Origin: Alphaproteobacteria bacterium
Lineage (GTDB): Bacteria > Pseudomonadota > Alphaproteobacteria > Micavibrionales > UBA2020
Length of the DNA: 43,348 bases
Direction of reading: 5' to 3'
NCBI GenBank assembly: GCA_028817795.1
Contig: JAPPOU010000090.1
Span: forward strand, 3,303-46,650
The notes beneath the pieces are model-generated. The model saw only the letters and a program-made list of their open reading frames with translations, was not told the DNA's origin and did no database searches. The number at the start of each line of letters is the position of its first letter. Positions within the stretch are counted from its first letter, which is position 1. Made by a program: the position numbers and the translations under genes. Shown here in pieces: positions 9,801-18,144 of the stretch.

Positions 9801-10132
9801 GTCAATTTTCCAATGAACGATGACCAGCCGCTTTTTTTCTCAGGCTCTTCCTTTTTTTCTTCTTCTTCTGTTGCGGTGGCGGCTCTTGCAGCGGCTTGCG
9901 CGGCCAGTTCTTCTTGGCGGCGTTCTTCGGCGGTGCGAATGCGTGGCAGTGCTTCAATCACGCCGGGCGGAAAATTTTCTGCAACATCGGCAAGACCTGC
10001 ATAGGTTTGAGAGTCTTCACCAAGGGCATCCTTCACTTTTGTTTTGAAGTCGTCCATTGCCAAAACAAAACCCAGTGCATCGCCGGCACCTTGAATGGCG
10101 CGTTGGCCCACGGCATCATCTTGCGCTGTCAT
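6803..10132 (-). CDS. Large hypothetical protein (1109 aa) with charged EER/KK-rich segment near the N-terminus
   Basis: Long open frame with coding-like composition; low-complexity KERKERKEEREEEREEERKKEAAQKEAE; no domain recognised. Confidence 0.8.
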   Translation of the reverse strand: MTAQDDAVGQRAIQGAGDALGFVLAMDDFKTKVKDALGEDSQTYAGLADVAENFPPGVIEALPRIRTAEERRQEELAAQAAARAATATEEEEKKEEPEKKSGWSSFIGKLTGKERKERKEEREEEREEERKKEAAQKEAESLWKSARNDMLALSSDHHYYVDSLMDWALEMGAPLSDREESQTWRMHQYMDPSFVVGQAQKDLKIAIGTNARSMREFALGYTELAEALAVEDIPAFTKLLHKHIFSQQENAPETANMIRATLLDDYDATSLLDLALQQVSDRTEQANLIQSLADAETRSGFFGAPGFESIFPRLMDEALAEEFPLPPSVLKTVMTKAGPEAGLQEALDATDYGTRAAKRFAHDSASHAALLNNILGVLTGETSENIQSVVKNYARLNAATAPTQDILQDTAQKDGVPLLRALWNQAQDAPIKGTLGEEILRQAQDPAATSAAMPLVLGTGLAQDWEDSSAFLRLRTTIEEDVLPNLNTWSAQSAAQTISWFFERADADASSTQSYKKALTKTNGWLHRVMGSPDISEAARQEWLTVFLAPFAHEAVKANILLEAASNSHGNKVPLETLGTNLVSARPRIMPDTVIDTPHDFSNIWYNPEEQSIYGVTSTGCHKLAGDMSIEDATAVIDAIDRAGSFQHESGALFRADGIDRINMHKDEDGELQCTFVWRQQTAPAHIDDATRRDILTRKDFLHLSDSDADSTVSINMKNIALITTYEDSMLIMDKYGNDEIVDTLDMSLLPSHFTPIGSATLINPENLRMIVIDDKRGDVMLKIESDTFGKFLPSIARAEDEEDGYIHIKASPQERAALSRALSRTPGYFDIFDNDQWFNIAQAGYVIFDNDPNATTFYCRTEDAGARNRISLELGASPQHVQEFKNSLASMPQIISAGNNAFFYGPAMQSMTMDAQKKELKVVCQDDTLPPLPISGRDGMRALAAFAQQPGTLQCTANTVLNLEKTNTLQSFDGGRKMRALHSGSMTDISLPPSRPWPVQQGDILQQALEQLEQYLSGIFNDASATPGTPGVQADRILDALENTGRQRNTAGEYTAKLVSSMRGYRPPPAPVTPEGFNDNLKDATRRIASDRPQPQKKNTPSTQQGPY

Positions 10133-10328
10133 GGCGCGGAGCAGTCGGTGGGATGGTCAGGCGGTGGTATGTTTTGGCAATTGTCGTGCGGTTCGTTTCA
10201 AGCCAGCTGTTGACGTTGTCTGTATTGCTTTCAATCGTGCGCAGATAGGCGTTCAGGTCTTCGCCCATTTCAGCCAGTTGCGCCGGTGTCTTTGGTAAAA
10301 TGACCTGGTCTTTTTGTTCTTCGGCCAT
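10116..10328 (-). CDS. Small hypothetical protein overlapping the start of the 1109-aa gene
   Basis: 70-aa ORF (MAEEQKDQVILPKTPAQLAEMGEDLNAYLRTIESNTDN...) overlapping the downstream start by 17 nt. Confidence 0.6.
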   Translation of the reverse strand: MAEEQKDQVILPKTPAQLAEMGEDLNAYLRTIESNTDNVNSWLETNRTTIAKTYHRLTIPPTAPRHDSAR

Positions 10329-10469
10329 GGGGTCCGCGAATCCCTTTGTTGAATGATTAACGATATTGTTATGCGGACTATAGCAGGCGTCGTTATTTTA
10401 TGCAAATTAATTCTGAAAATTAAGCGGTCAGCTTTTCTTCCCTTTGATTTTTAAAAGAAAATCATGCGG

Positions 10470-10808
10470 TTAGAGTGTTTCCAAAGCTGCGCGCAAACGC
10501 TCTGTGGTGAGTGTCGTTTTATGAAGCGCCTTTGATATCTTGTCGACGCGGGCGTCAAGATCGGCTTCGTCAAGGGCTTCTTGCCCGGCCAATACGGCCC
10601 GGTTGAACCGTTCGACTTCAAGGCCGCTTTCCATGTTTTGCAGCAATTCTTGGCCTTTTTTTGCGGTTTCAGGGGAAATAGGCTCCCCTTTGGTGATAAG
10701 ATTGATAAAGGCCTTGGCCTCTTTGGCTTGCGTTTTCACAAGCCGCGTATGCGCCGAAAATTGCGCCCGTAGTGTGGGTGGTGCAGATGTTTGCGTGGTA
10801 TCCGTCAT
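10470..10808 (-). CDS. Hypothetical helical protein
   Basis: 112-aa ORF, same strand as its neighbours; no family recognised. Confidence 0.6.
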   Translation of the reverse strand: MTDTTQTSAPPTLRAQFSAHTRLVKTQAKEAKAFINLITKGEPISPETAKKGQELLQNMESGLEVERFNRAVLAGQEALDEADLDARVDKISKALHKTTLTTERLRAALETL

Positions 10809-10925
10809 ACGGCTGGCCCCTTTCCATCACTGCCCTTTAGGGCGAATGAGATGGTCTATAATATAAAATATCAAAACATTATTAAAACAAAGTTAACGCC
10901 GAAAGGGCCGAAAACTGTTTTTGTT

Positions 10926-12308
10926 TCAATGCTTTGGTATGGGGGGGGTGCCTTTGTCGTGCGGGGGTAGTATGGCTAGGCGCGGCTTTTTGGGCGCGGC
11001 GGCATGGTCCAATGGCAGCATTTTACTGTAAGTGCCGCCGCCCGTAATCAGGCGCTGGACGATAGGGCTTTCCCGGTCCTTGGCTTCGGCAAGACGGTCC
11101 AAAAGCGTCCAGCCCCGCCCGTCTATCAGGTTGGGATCGGCCCCTGCATCCAAAAGACGGTCAAGGCAGGCCATGTTATTGGCTTTAACAGCGATGTGCA
11201 GGGCGGCCTGCCCACTGACGTTGCGCAGGTCGGGATTGGCCTGTTTTTTGGTCAACAGATGCTCCACGAAATTGGGCTGGTCATAGGCGACAGCGTATTG
11301 CAACAGCGTTACGCCGCTACGCTCTGTCGTGTTGGGGTCTGCACCATGATCCAAAAGCGTTTTAAAACTTCTGAGCAGCGTGGGGTTGGGTGGTATGCGT
11401 TCATTGATCGCGTATTGTAAAAGCGCCTGCAGCGGCGTTTGCCCGGCATGGTTTTCCTTGGTCAGCAAGCCGGGTTCTTTTTTGAGCACCTTTGCCATCA
11501 TGTCCGTATCTTGCGTCATGGTCAGCGTGTGCAATACGGTATTGCCCTGACTGTCTTCGATGGAAAGATCGTCTTGTTCCAGTGCTTTTAAGAAAAGTTC
11601 GCCAATGCGCATGCGCCCTGCTGCGTGCAGCAGGGGTTCGCCGCCGGCGGTGAGCACGCCGGGGTCGGGCTTGCTGTGCAACATAAGCAGTTGCAGGATA
11701 TGGCCGTATGTTTCCAGCCTGTCTTCTTTCAGCATCAGGCTATAGGCAGACAGGCCATCGTTATTGCGCAAATTGGGGTCCGCGCCGTTTCTGAGCAGGT
11801 AGGACACCGTTTTTTCTTTAAGAAGATAGCGGTGCAGTGCCGTGTTGCCATGCATGTTCTTTGCGTTGATTTCTGCGCCGTTCTCGACAAGCATGTCTAT
11901 AATTTGTGGCGCGGCGACAGACACGCTGTGCAGGGGCGTATTGCCTTTGTCATCTTGCGCATTGGGGTTGGCGTTCATTTTCAAAAGCGTCATGACAATG
12001 CTTTCCTGCCCCAGCGCCGCTGCATAGTGCAGCGGGGTCTGGCCGTAAGCATCCGGCGCGGAAATATCGGCCCCGGCAGCGATAAGAATGCGCGCCACGT
12101 CTTGCTTGTCTTCCAAAAGCGCCATGTGCAGAGGCGGGTGGATTTTGCGCCCGCTATAGTTAACGTTCGCCCCTTTTTCGATCAGGCGTTTTATTTTGCT
12201 GGCGTCATTGTAATAAATAGCGCGTTGCAGCCGCGTATACCCGTCATCTCCCACTTTGTTGGGCTTGGGTTTAAAGGCATCGCTGAGACTGTTGAAAAAG
12301 TTTTTCAC
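10926..12308 (-). CDS. Ankyrin repeat protein, long (about 10 or more repeats), without the shared basic tail
   Basis: Multiple ANK units (GQTPLHYAAALGQESIVMTLLKMNANPNAQDDKGNTPLHSV; GQAALHIAVKANNMACLDRLLDAGADPNLIDGRGWTLLD); GTG start. Confidence 0.92.
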   Translation of the reverse strand: MKNFFNSLSDAFKPKPNKVGDDGYTRLQRAIYYNDASKIKRLIEKGANVNYSGRKIHPPLHMALLEDKQDVARILIAAGADISAPDAYGQTPLHYAAALGQESIVMTLLKMNANPNAQDDKGNTPLHSVSVAAPQIIDMLVENGAEINAKNMHGNTALHRYLLKEKTVSYLLRNGADPNLRNNDGLSAYSLMLKEDRLETYGHILQLLMLHSKPDPGVLTAGGEPLLHAAGRMRIGELFLKALEQDDLSIEDSQGNTVLHTLTMTQDTDMMAKVLKKEPGLLTKENHAGQTPLQALLQYAINERIPPNPTLLRSFKTLLDHGADPNTTERSGVTLLQYAVAYDQPNFVEHLLTKKQANPDLRNVSGQAALHIAVKANNMACLDRLLDAGADPNLIDGRGWTLLDRLAEAKDRESPIVQRLITGGGTYSKMLPLDHAAAPKKPRLAILPPHDKGTPPIPKH

Positions 12309-12493
12309 GCGGCGTTGTTTTCTTAAAAAGTGAACAATTCTTACTCTATAGAGAGATTGTCAGCACTTTAGCATGCTGAAAATACCAGAGTCCATGGCAG
12401 GCGTGGAAGATTCTAAGCGAAAACAGGGTATTTCCGGAAATTTATAAATAATCTTCATTTTCGTGCCCGGAAAGGGGTGTGGGTGTGATTATA

Positions 12494-12522
12494 TTGACAT
12501 AATAATTGATTTTTGCCATGTA
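12494..12522 (+). promoter_or_regulatory. Promoter-like element upstream of an ANK gene (TTGACA-N17-CATGTA)
   Basis: TTGACATAAT-N11-GCCAT, the same arrangement as at 789-814 upstream of the other plus-strand ANK cassette. Confidence 0.5.
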
Positions 12523-12557
12523 TTTCTTTATACTTAAAGACGGAAACATAGGAAGGG

Positions 12558-13220
12558 ATGATGGCTTACCGCCTGAAAAAGATTTTTGGTTCTGGAGTTG
12601 AAAAACGGACAATCGCCCTGTTTGAAGAAATTGAAAAGGGCCGTGACTGCGATCAGGATAAGTGCAAGCGCCTGATTGCCAAAGGCGTGGATATCAATGC
12701 AACGGATGATGTGGGGTTTACGGCACTGCACAAGGCGTCTTGTCGCGATCTCCTGGATGTTGCGCGTGCTTTGCTGGATGCCGGGGCGGATATTGATGCG
12801 AAAAATAAAAATAATAATCGCACGCCTTTGCAGATGTGCCTTGTGTACGGAAAGAACCTTTATGTGGATAAATGGGACAAAGAAAGCCCCGTTGCGCCTC
12901 TTTTAGTGGAAAGGGGGGCAAGCTTGAATGTAAAGGATGGTGATGGTTGGACGCCGTTGATGCATGCGGTGAACAAAGGGTGGCGTGTTGCTGCGAAAAA
13001 GATGATTGCGCATGGCGCGGACATAGAGATAAAAAACAAGCGCGGGTTTGGTGTGCGTGCCCTTGCGTTTGAAATCGATGATGAGGGTTTTATCAATCTT
13101 GTCGATCAAGCCCCTGGTATTCGCGCAGAATATTTGGAAAAGGAAATAAGGGCGGCTGCCGAAAAGGGCACGCGTACAAAGCGGCGTATTATCAGGCGGT
13201 CCCCTGCGCCGGGCGGGTAA
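12558..13220 (+). CDS. Ankyrin repeat protein with basic C-terminal tail
   Basis: CKRLIAKGVDINATDDVGFTALHKA...; tail IRAAAEKGTRTKRRIIRRSPAPGG. Confidence 0.9.
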   Translation: MMAYRLKKIFGSGVEKRTIALFEEIEKGRDCDQDKCKRLIAKGVDINATDDVGFTALHKASCRDLLDVARALLDAGADIDAKNKNNNRTPLQMCLVYGKNLYVDKWDKESPVAPLLVERGASLNVKDGDGWTPLMHAVNKGWRVAAKKMIAHGADIEIKNKRGFGVRALAFEIDDEGFINLVDQAPGIRAEYLEKEIRAAAEKGTRTKRRIIRRSPAPGG

Positions 13221-13316
13221 AAACAGCCCGCGATTACCTTAATGCTGCCGCTATGTGTGCGTGATGCATTTTCCCCTTGCCGTTCTTGCTAAAATGCCCA
13301 GAATGGCTACAGTTCC

Positions 13317-14603
13317 ATGCGTATTTTTGTGACAGCAATTATCATTCTTTTGGGCGCGGCTTTTGCGGTGCCTGCGCTGGCGTCTGACAAACAGGGCACC
13401 GACGCGGCGCAGCGCGTTTTTGATGCCTATGGCGATGCCATTTATCAAATACAGGTGATGGATATCGCATCAGGCAAGAAAAACGGCATCGGGTCCGGTT
13501 TTCAGTTCACGGCAGATGGTTTATTGGCAACCAATTATCATGTTGTCTCCGGCGCTATTCGCAGGCCGCATGAAAACAGGATTGAGTTTTTGCACGATAA
13601 ATACGGCAAGGGCGCCTTAACGATTATGGCGGCAGACGTTGTTCATGATCTGGCCATTTTAAAAATGGAAAAGCCGGGCGATGTTCATGTGCAGCTGGGC
13701 ACGCAGGATTTGCGCAAGGGGGCGCGTCTTTTTGCGCTGGGTAATCCGCGCGATATTGGCTTTACGATTATAGAGGGCACGTATAACGGATTTTTGCAGG
13801 ATAGCTTTATTGATAAAATCCATTTTTCCGGATCGCTCAACCCCGGTATGAGTGGCGGGCCTGCATTGTCGCATGACGGGTTGGTTTACGGCATTAACGT
13901 TGCGACAGCGGGCAACCAGATCAGTTTTTTGGTGCCTGTAGAGGCGTTGCGCGCCCTGCATGCGCAGATGCCGGAAGAGGGCTGGCAAGGCAATGACGGG
14001 TTTATTGAAGACCAGCTTTTGGCGCAGCAGAAAAAAGTGATCGATACAATTCTGGCCGCCGATTGGGATGCCGTGCCCTTTGGGCCGCTAATGGTGCCGG
14101 GCCGCGTGCATGATGCCGTGCGCTGCTGGGGCGAGTCGGCGCATGAGGAACGGGACCCTTTTCGCTATACGCGTTCGGCCTGCGCCACGCAGGACAACAT
14201 ATATATTGATGACGGTTTTGTGACGGGAAAAATGACATACCGTTACGAACATATGGCAGGCCGTGGTGATATGACGTTGCCGCGTTTTTACGGCTTTTAC
14301 GAAGCGCAATATCGCCTGCCGCCCGGCGAAGCTTTGGGGCGCGAAGACGATGTGGAGAATTTTGATTGCAACACGCGGTTTGTCAATGTGGCGCAGCGCG
14401 TTTGGAAGGCATCGCTCTGCGTGCGGCCATATCGTCGTTATAAAGACCTTTATGACATGCAAATGCATATGGCGATGCTGGCAGAGGGGATGGAGGGGTT
14501 GCTCATCTCTTTGGATATGAAAGGCCTGTCGCGTGAAAACATTCGCAAGGTCGCGGGGCGGTTTTTATCGTCCGTGACTGTGCCTGAAAAGGATGCGCGA
14601 TGA
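13317..14603 (+). CDS. Secreted trypsin-like serine protease (S1C/DegP-like)
   Basis: Signal peptide MRIFVTAIIILLGAAFAVPALAS; triad motifs TNYHVV, VHDLAILKM, NPGMSGGPAL. Confidence 0.88.
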   Translation: MRIFVTAIIILLGAAFAVPALASDKQGTDAAQRVFDAYGDAIYQIQVMDIASGKKNGIGSGFQFTADGLLATNYHVVSGAIRRPHENRIEFLHDKYGKGALTIMAADVVHDLAILKMEKPGDVHVQLGTQDLRKGARLFALGNPRDIGFTIIEGTYNGFLQDSFIDKIHFSGSLNPGMSGGPALSHDGLVYGINVATAGNQISFLVPVEALRALHAQMPEEGWQGNDGFIEDQLLAQQKKVIDTILAADWDAVPFGPLMVPGRVHDAVRCWGESAHEERDPFRYTRSACATQDNIYIDDGFVTGKMTYRYEHMAGRGDMTLPRFYGFYEAQYRLPPGEALGREDDVENFDCNTRFVNVAQRVWKASLCVRPYRRYKDLYDMQMHMAMLAEGMEGLLISLDMKGLSRENIRKVAGRFLSSVTVPEKDAR

Positions 14604-15553
14604 AAATCATTTTGACGGTAAGCCATCACGGGGAAGACGAAGACCTTGCGCATGTCGTCAGCACCTTGCCTGTGCATATTGGTCGTGGCTTCGATAACGA
14701 CGTGATTTTGACAGATCCGCACGTCGAAGCGCACCATGCCCGCATTGAGGCGACAGAAGAGGGGGGCTGGCGCATTGTGCATTTGGGGCGTGTGAACCCG
14801 ACTGTTCTTAACGGCGGGGATGTGCCGGAATGTGCCGCGATGTCTTCCGGTGATGCGCTGAAACTGGGGCGGACGCGGTTGCACGTTTATGCCCCGGACC
14901 ATGCCGTGCCGCCGCCGGTGCCGTTAAAGGAAACATCATCTGCCTTTTTCCGCTTGTTATCCGGGTATATATCATGGCCGTTATTTTTGCTGGCGCTGGT
15001 TGTGATGATCGGCTGGAGCTATACGGCCATCTGGAGCCGTGAAATTGGGCAACTTTTGGCAGCAAACGGCGTATTCGCCGCCGTTGCCATGGCGGTATGG
15101 GCGGGGATATGGGCGGTTGTGGGGCGTTTGTCGCGCCGCCGGGCCAGCTATACGGGGCAAATTGGCGTTATTAGCCTCTATGCTATTTTATTGTGTGCCG
15201 CGTGGTTTGTGGGCACGGGCCTCTCTTTTTTGGCAAGCGAAGCGCTGTGGGCCACTATTGTTTCTGAAATATTATTTGCGGCGGCATTGGCGTTTTTGTT
15301 GTACGGCTGTCTTGCACTGGCAACACGCATGCCACGCCGGAAACGCCGCCAGTCTTCGCTGTTTTTGGCCTGTGGCTTGACGTTGGGGATGGTGGTTGTG
15401 GATATTGTGGTGGCCCGTCAATTCTCGCCCGATCCTAATTATCCCTGGCTTTTACGGCCCTATCTTGCCGGGATGGCACCGGCCGTGACGCCGGATGCGT
15501 TTATCGACGACAGTATGACATTGTTTGATGCGGCGGCCCGTCAAACACCCTGA
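14600..15553 (+). CDS. FHA-domain multi-pass membrane protein
   Basis: ATGA overlap with protease gene; IGRGFDNDVILTDPHVEAHHARI...NPTVLNG (FHA-like); about 5-6 hydrophobic segments after it. Confidence 0.82.
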   Translation: MKIILTVSHHGEDEDLAHVVSTLPVHIGRGFDNDVILTDPHVEAHHARIEATEEGGWRIVHLGRVNPTVLNGGDVPECAAMSSGDALKLGRTRLHVYAPDHAVPPPVPLKETSSAFFRLLSGYISWPLFLLALVVMIGWSYTAIWSREIGQLLAANGVFAAVAMAVWAGIWAVVGRLSRRRASYTGQIGVISLYAILLCAAWFVGTGLSFLASEALWATIVSEILFAAALAFLLYGCLALATRMPRRKRRQSSLFLACGLTLGMVVVDIVVARQFSPDPNYPWLLRPYLAGMAPAVTPDAFIDDSMTLFDAAARQTP

Positions 15554-16149
15554 CCGGGTGCGGGGCGAAGAATTTTTCGGCGTTTATTGGTTCCTTTTGC
15601 GTCAGCTTCTTTGAATTGCGCGGTAATGCGGTCATGAATAGCCGTTGCAATGATGTTTTGTGTTATGGGGGTGGCGGCATGATTAAAGGCACTAATGCCA
15701 TCGCCGTCTTTGACATCAGGGTTCGCGCCGGCATCTATCAAGGTTTGTGCAACCTCTGGCCAGGGAGATGATGCGGCCATTGTCAGCGCCGTATGGCCGT
15801 TGCTACCCCTGATTTCTGTATCTGCCCCATGGTCTAACAGCATTTTTACAACATCCAGTTGCCCGCGCATGCTAGCGCGCATCAGGGCGGTGCGTTCATA
15901 TGGATAGAGCTGTTTCTGGTTGATATCTGCGCCAGCTTCCAAAAGCGCCTTTGTAATGTTCAGGTATCCGTTGATGCTGGCCTTGATTAAAGCGGTTGCA
16001 CCTTCGTTCATGTCATACATTTTTAAATCAGCACCGTCTTTGATAAGCTGCAGGCATGCTGCTTCCATCTCTTCATCCGGAAAGGTGTTGAGCTTATCAA
16101 GCAGTTTTTTTCCCAGTTCCAGAGGAATTTGTGTTGTGGTCGTATTCAT
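15541..16149 (-). CDS. Ankyrin repeat protein with basic C-terminal tail (cassette B, gene 4)
   Basis: CLQLIKDGADLKMYD...; ANK repeats; tail FKEADAKGTNKRRKILRPAPGQGV; 13-nt tail-to-tail overlap with the FHA gene. Confidence 0.9.
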   Translation of the reverse strand: MNTTTTQIPLELGKKLLDKLNTFPDEEMEAACLQLIKDGADLKMYDMNEGATALIKASINGYLNITKALLEAGADINQKQLYPYERTALMRASMRGQLDVVKMLLDHGADTEIRGSNGHTALTMAASSPWPEVAQTLIDAGANPDVKDGDGISAFNHAATPITQNIIATAIHDRITAQFKEADAKGTNKRRKILRPAPGQGV

Positions 16150-16769
16150 GTCGTTTTCCCCGGCGTTGGCCTGCGCCGTATGGTATGGCGTTTTTTTGTG
16201 CCTTGTGCGGCTGCGGCGCGAAATTGTTCTTCTGTACGTTTGCGGATTGCGGATTCAAGGTTTTTTCTGTCTTCGTCTGTTACGACATAATCAAAAACTG
16301 TTTTACCTTTCGCATCTTTTATTCCCGAATCGGCACCGGCATCAATTAAGGCATTGATAATTTCTGTTTCTCCATCTAGCACAGCTTTCACCAATGCCGT
16401 GTTGTTATTTTTGTCTTGTGCATTTACATCCGCGCCTTTTTCAAGAAGGTATTTTACGCTGTCTATGTTTCTTGCGCCAACGGCGTACATCAGTGGCGAT
16501 GCGCCGCATTTGGCATCTTTGGCGTTGATATCAGCGCCATTTTCTAAAAGAGCTTTCATGACTTCGGAATGGCTGCAAAATGCAGCCATTGTCAATGGGG
16601 TGTCACAATAAGGGTTATCGCTGTCCCGTAGGGTTAAATCTGCCCCATTTTTTATAAGTTGCAGGCAGCGGTTTTGGTTTGCAACGTTCATGCTGACGCC
16701 GTATCTGGAGAGTATATCGATAAGTTCTTGCCCCATCGCGGTCGCGGTTTTGTGCGTGTTTTTTGTCAT
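16146..16769 (-). CDS. Ankyrin repeat protein with basic C-terminal tail (cassette B, gene 3)
   Basis: CLQLIKNGADLTLRD...; tail FRAAAAQGTKKRHTIRRRPTPGKTT; 4-nt overlaps on both sides. Confidence 0.9.
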   Translation of the reverse strand: MTKNTHKTATAMGQELIDILSRYGVSMNVANQNRCLQLIKNGADLTLRDSDNPYCDTPLTMAAFCSHSEVMKALLENGADINAKDAKCGASPLMYAVGARNIDSVKYLLEKGADVNAQDKNNNTALVKAVLDGETEIINALIDAGADSGIKDAKGKTVFDYVVTDEDRKNLESAIRKRTEEQFRAAAAQGTKKRHTIRRRPTPGKTT

Positions 16770-17470
16770 GGCGTGGCCGTGTTCTTTGACCTGCGCCGTA
16801 TCGGGCGGCGTTTTGGGGTGCCTGCGTCTGCAGCCTGGCGAAAATTTTGGGCGATACGTTGTTCGGTTGCAATTTCAAGCATGCGCATGATTTTCGGAAA
16901 GCGATCGTCGTTTAAAACCATAGCTTCACTATCGGTTTTGGGTCTGGGATCAGCGCCGGCGTCCAACAGCATTTTAACAATGCTGTCACATCCGTTTGTG
17001 ACGGCCCCCATCAAAGGTGTCATACCTCTGTGGTTGCGTATTTCAGGGTCTGCGCCGTGTTCCAGCAAAATCCGGGCAATGTCTTGGCGGCCATATATAG
17101 CGGCACATATCAGCGCTGTATCTCCGTAATATGCATCTGCTGTGTTGACGCGGGCGTTTTTTTCCAGCAATGCCTGCACGGTATCCGTATGCCCGTAAAG
17201 GGTTGCAGTTATTAAAGCTGTTATGCCCTTTTTATCGGCTGCGTTGATGTCCGCGCCTTTGTCCAGCAGGGTGTTGACAATATGTGTGCGTCCACGCATG
17301 CCCGCAGCTACCAGCGCTGTCAGGTTGTTATTCTGTATCGTCAGGTCCGCGCCATTGGCGATGAGCTGCAGGCATGTCTCTTCGCTGCCGGGCAAGTTGT
17401 TATATATATTTTCTACCAGGTCATACCCATTTTGGGCGGGCGTTGTTTCTGTGTCATGATTTTGGGTCAT
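16766..17470 (-). CDS. Ankyrin repeat protein with basic C-terminal tail (cassette B, gene 2)
   Basis: CLQLIANGADLTIQN...; tail FRQAADAGTPKRRPIRRRSKNTATP; 4-nt overlaps on both sides. Confidence 0.9.
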   Translation of the reverse strand: MTQNHDTETTPAQNGYDLVENIYNNLPGSEETCLQLIANGADLTIQNNNLTALVAAGMRGRTHIVNTLLDKGADINAADKKGITALITATLYGHTDTVQALLEKNARVNTADAYYGDTALICAAIYGRQDIARILLEHGADPEIRNHRGMTPLMGAVTNGCDSIVKMLLDAGADPRPKTDSEAMVLNDDRFPKIMRMLEIATEQRIAQNFRQAADAGTPKRRPIRRRSKNTATP

Positions 17471-18117
17471 GGTTTAGGTTCCGGTTTTGGGGCGGTGTTA
17501 CGTGTGGCACGCCGTATTGGGCGGCATTTGGGGGTGCCTGCGTCTGCAGCGTTTTGAAAATTTTTGACAATACGCTGTTGGACGGCATCATCAATTGCGG
17601 CTTTGATGTCTGTGTCTTCGGTATAGTCTGTCGCGTTTTTGCCTTTATTGTCTGTCAGTTCCGTGTTTGCGCCTGCTTTAATGAGTGCTTGTAGCGTGGA
17701 GACATGGCCCCCTTCTGCCGCCACCATAAGCGCGGTAGTGCCGTTTGCATCGCACATGTCAACATATGCGCCATGTGCCAAGAGGATTTCCACGCTCTCT
17801 TTGCAACCAATGTTTGCTGCAATCATCAGTGCTGTTGCATTTTCGTTTGCTTCATCTTCTTCACTTTTGGTCTTGGCATCTACCAGCGCGCCATGATCCA
17901 GCAGGGCTTTCAATACTTTTGTACGGTTATAGGCGGCAGCGAGTATGACGGGCGTTGTATTGCCCCCACTCTCTTGTTCCCGCATTTCCAAATTGGCGCC
18001 GTTCTTAATTAAATGCAGGCATCGCGCTTCTTCTGCGTCAGACAGATCTTCGGCTTTTGTGTACAGCATTTCTGCCAGTTCAAGGCCGTCGCGGTCTTTT
18101 TGGTTATGTGCGCTCAT
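17467..18117 (-). CDS. Ankyrin repeat protein with basic C-terminal tail (cassette B, gene 1)
   Basis: CLHLIKNGANLEMRE...; tail FQNAADAGTPKCRPIRRATRNTAPKPEPKP. Confidence 0.9.
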   Translation of the reverse strand: MSAHNQKDRDGLELAEMLYTKAEDLSDAEEARCLHLIKNGANLEMREQESGGNTTPVILAAAYNRTKVLKALLDHGALVDAKTKSEEDEANENATALMIAANIGCKESVEILLAHGAYVDMCDANGTTALMVAAEGGHVSTLQALIKAGANTELTDNKGKNATDYTEDTDIKAAIDDAVQQRIVKNFQNAADAGTPKCRPIRRATRNTAPKPEPKP

Positions 18118-18144
18118 GTCTGTCCTTCATTGCAGGTTCAGAAC

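Noticed and set aside
11625-12326. 233-aa plus-strand ORF
   Set aside because: Antisense to the long ankyrin gene; pattern mirrors the ANK repeats in reverse frame.
12360-12379. Short inverted repeat TCAGCA-N8-TGCTGA upstream of the long ankyrin gene
   Set aside because: Only 6-bp arms; can occur by chance in a window of this size.
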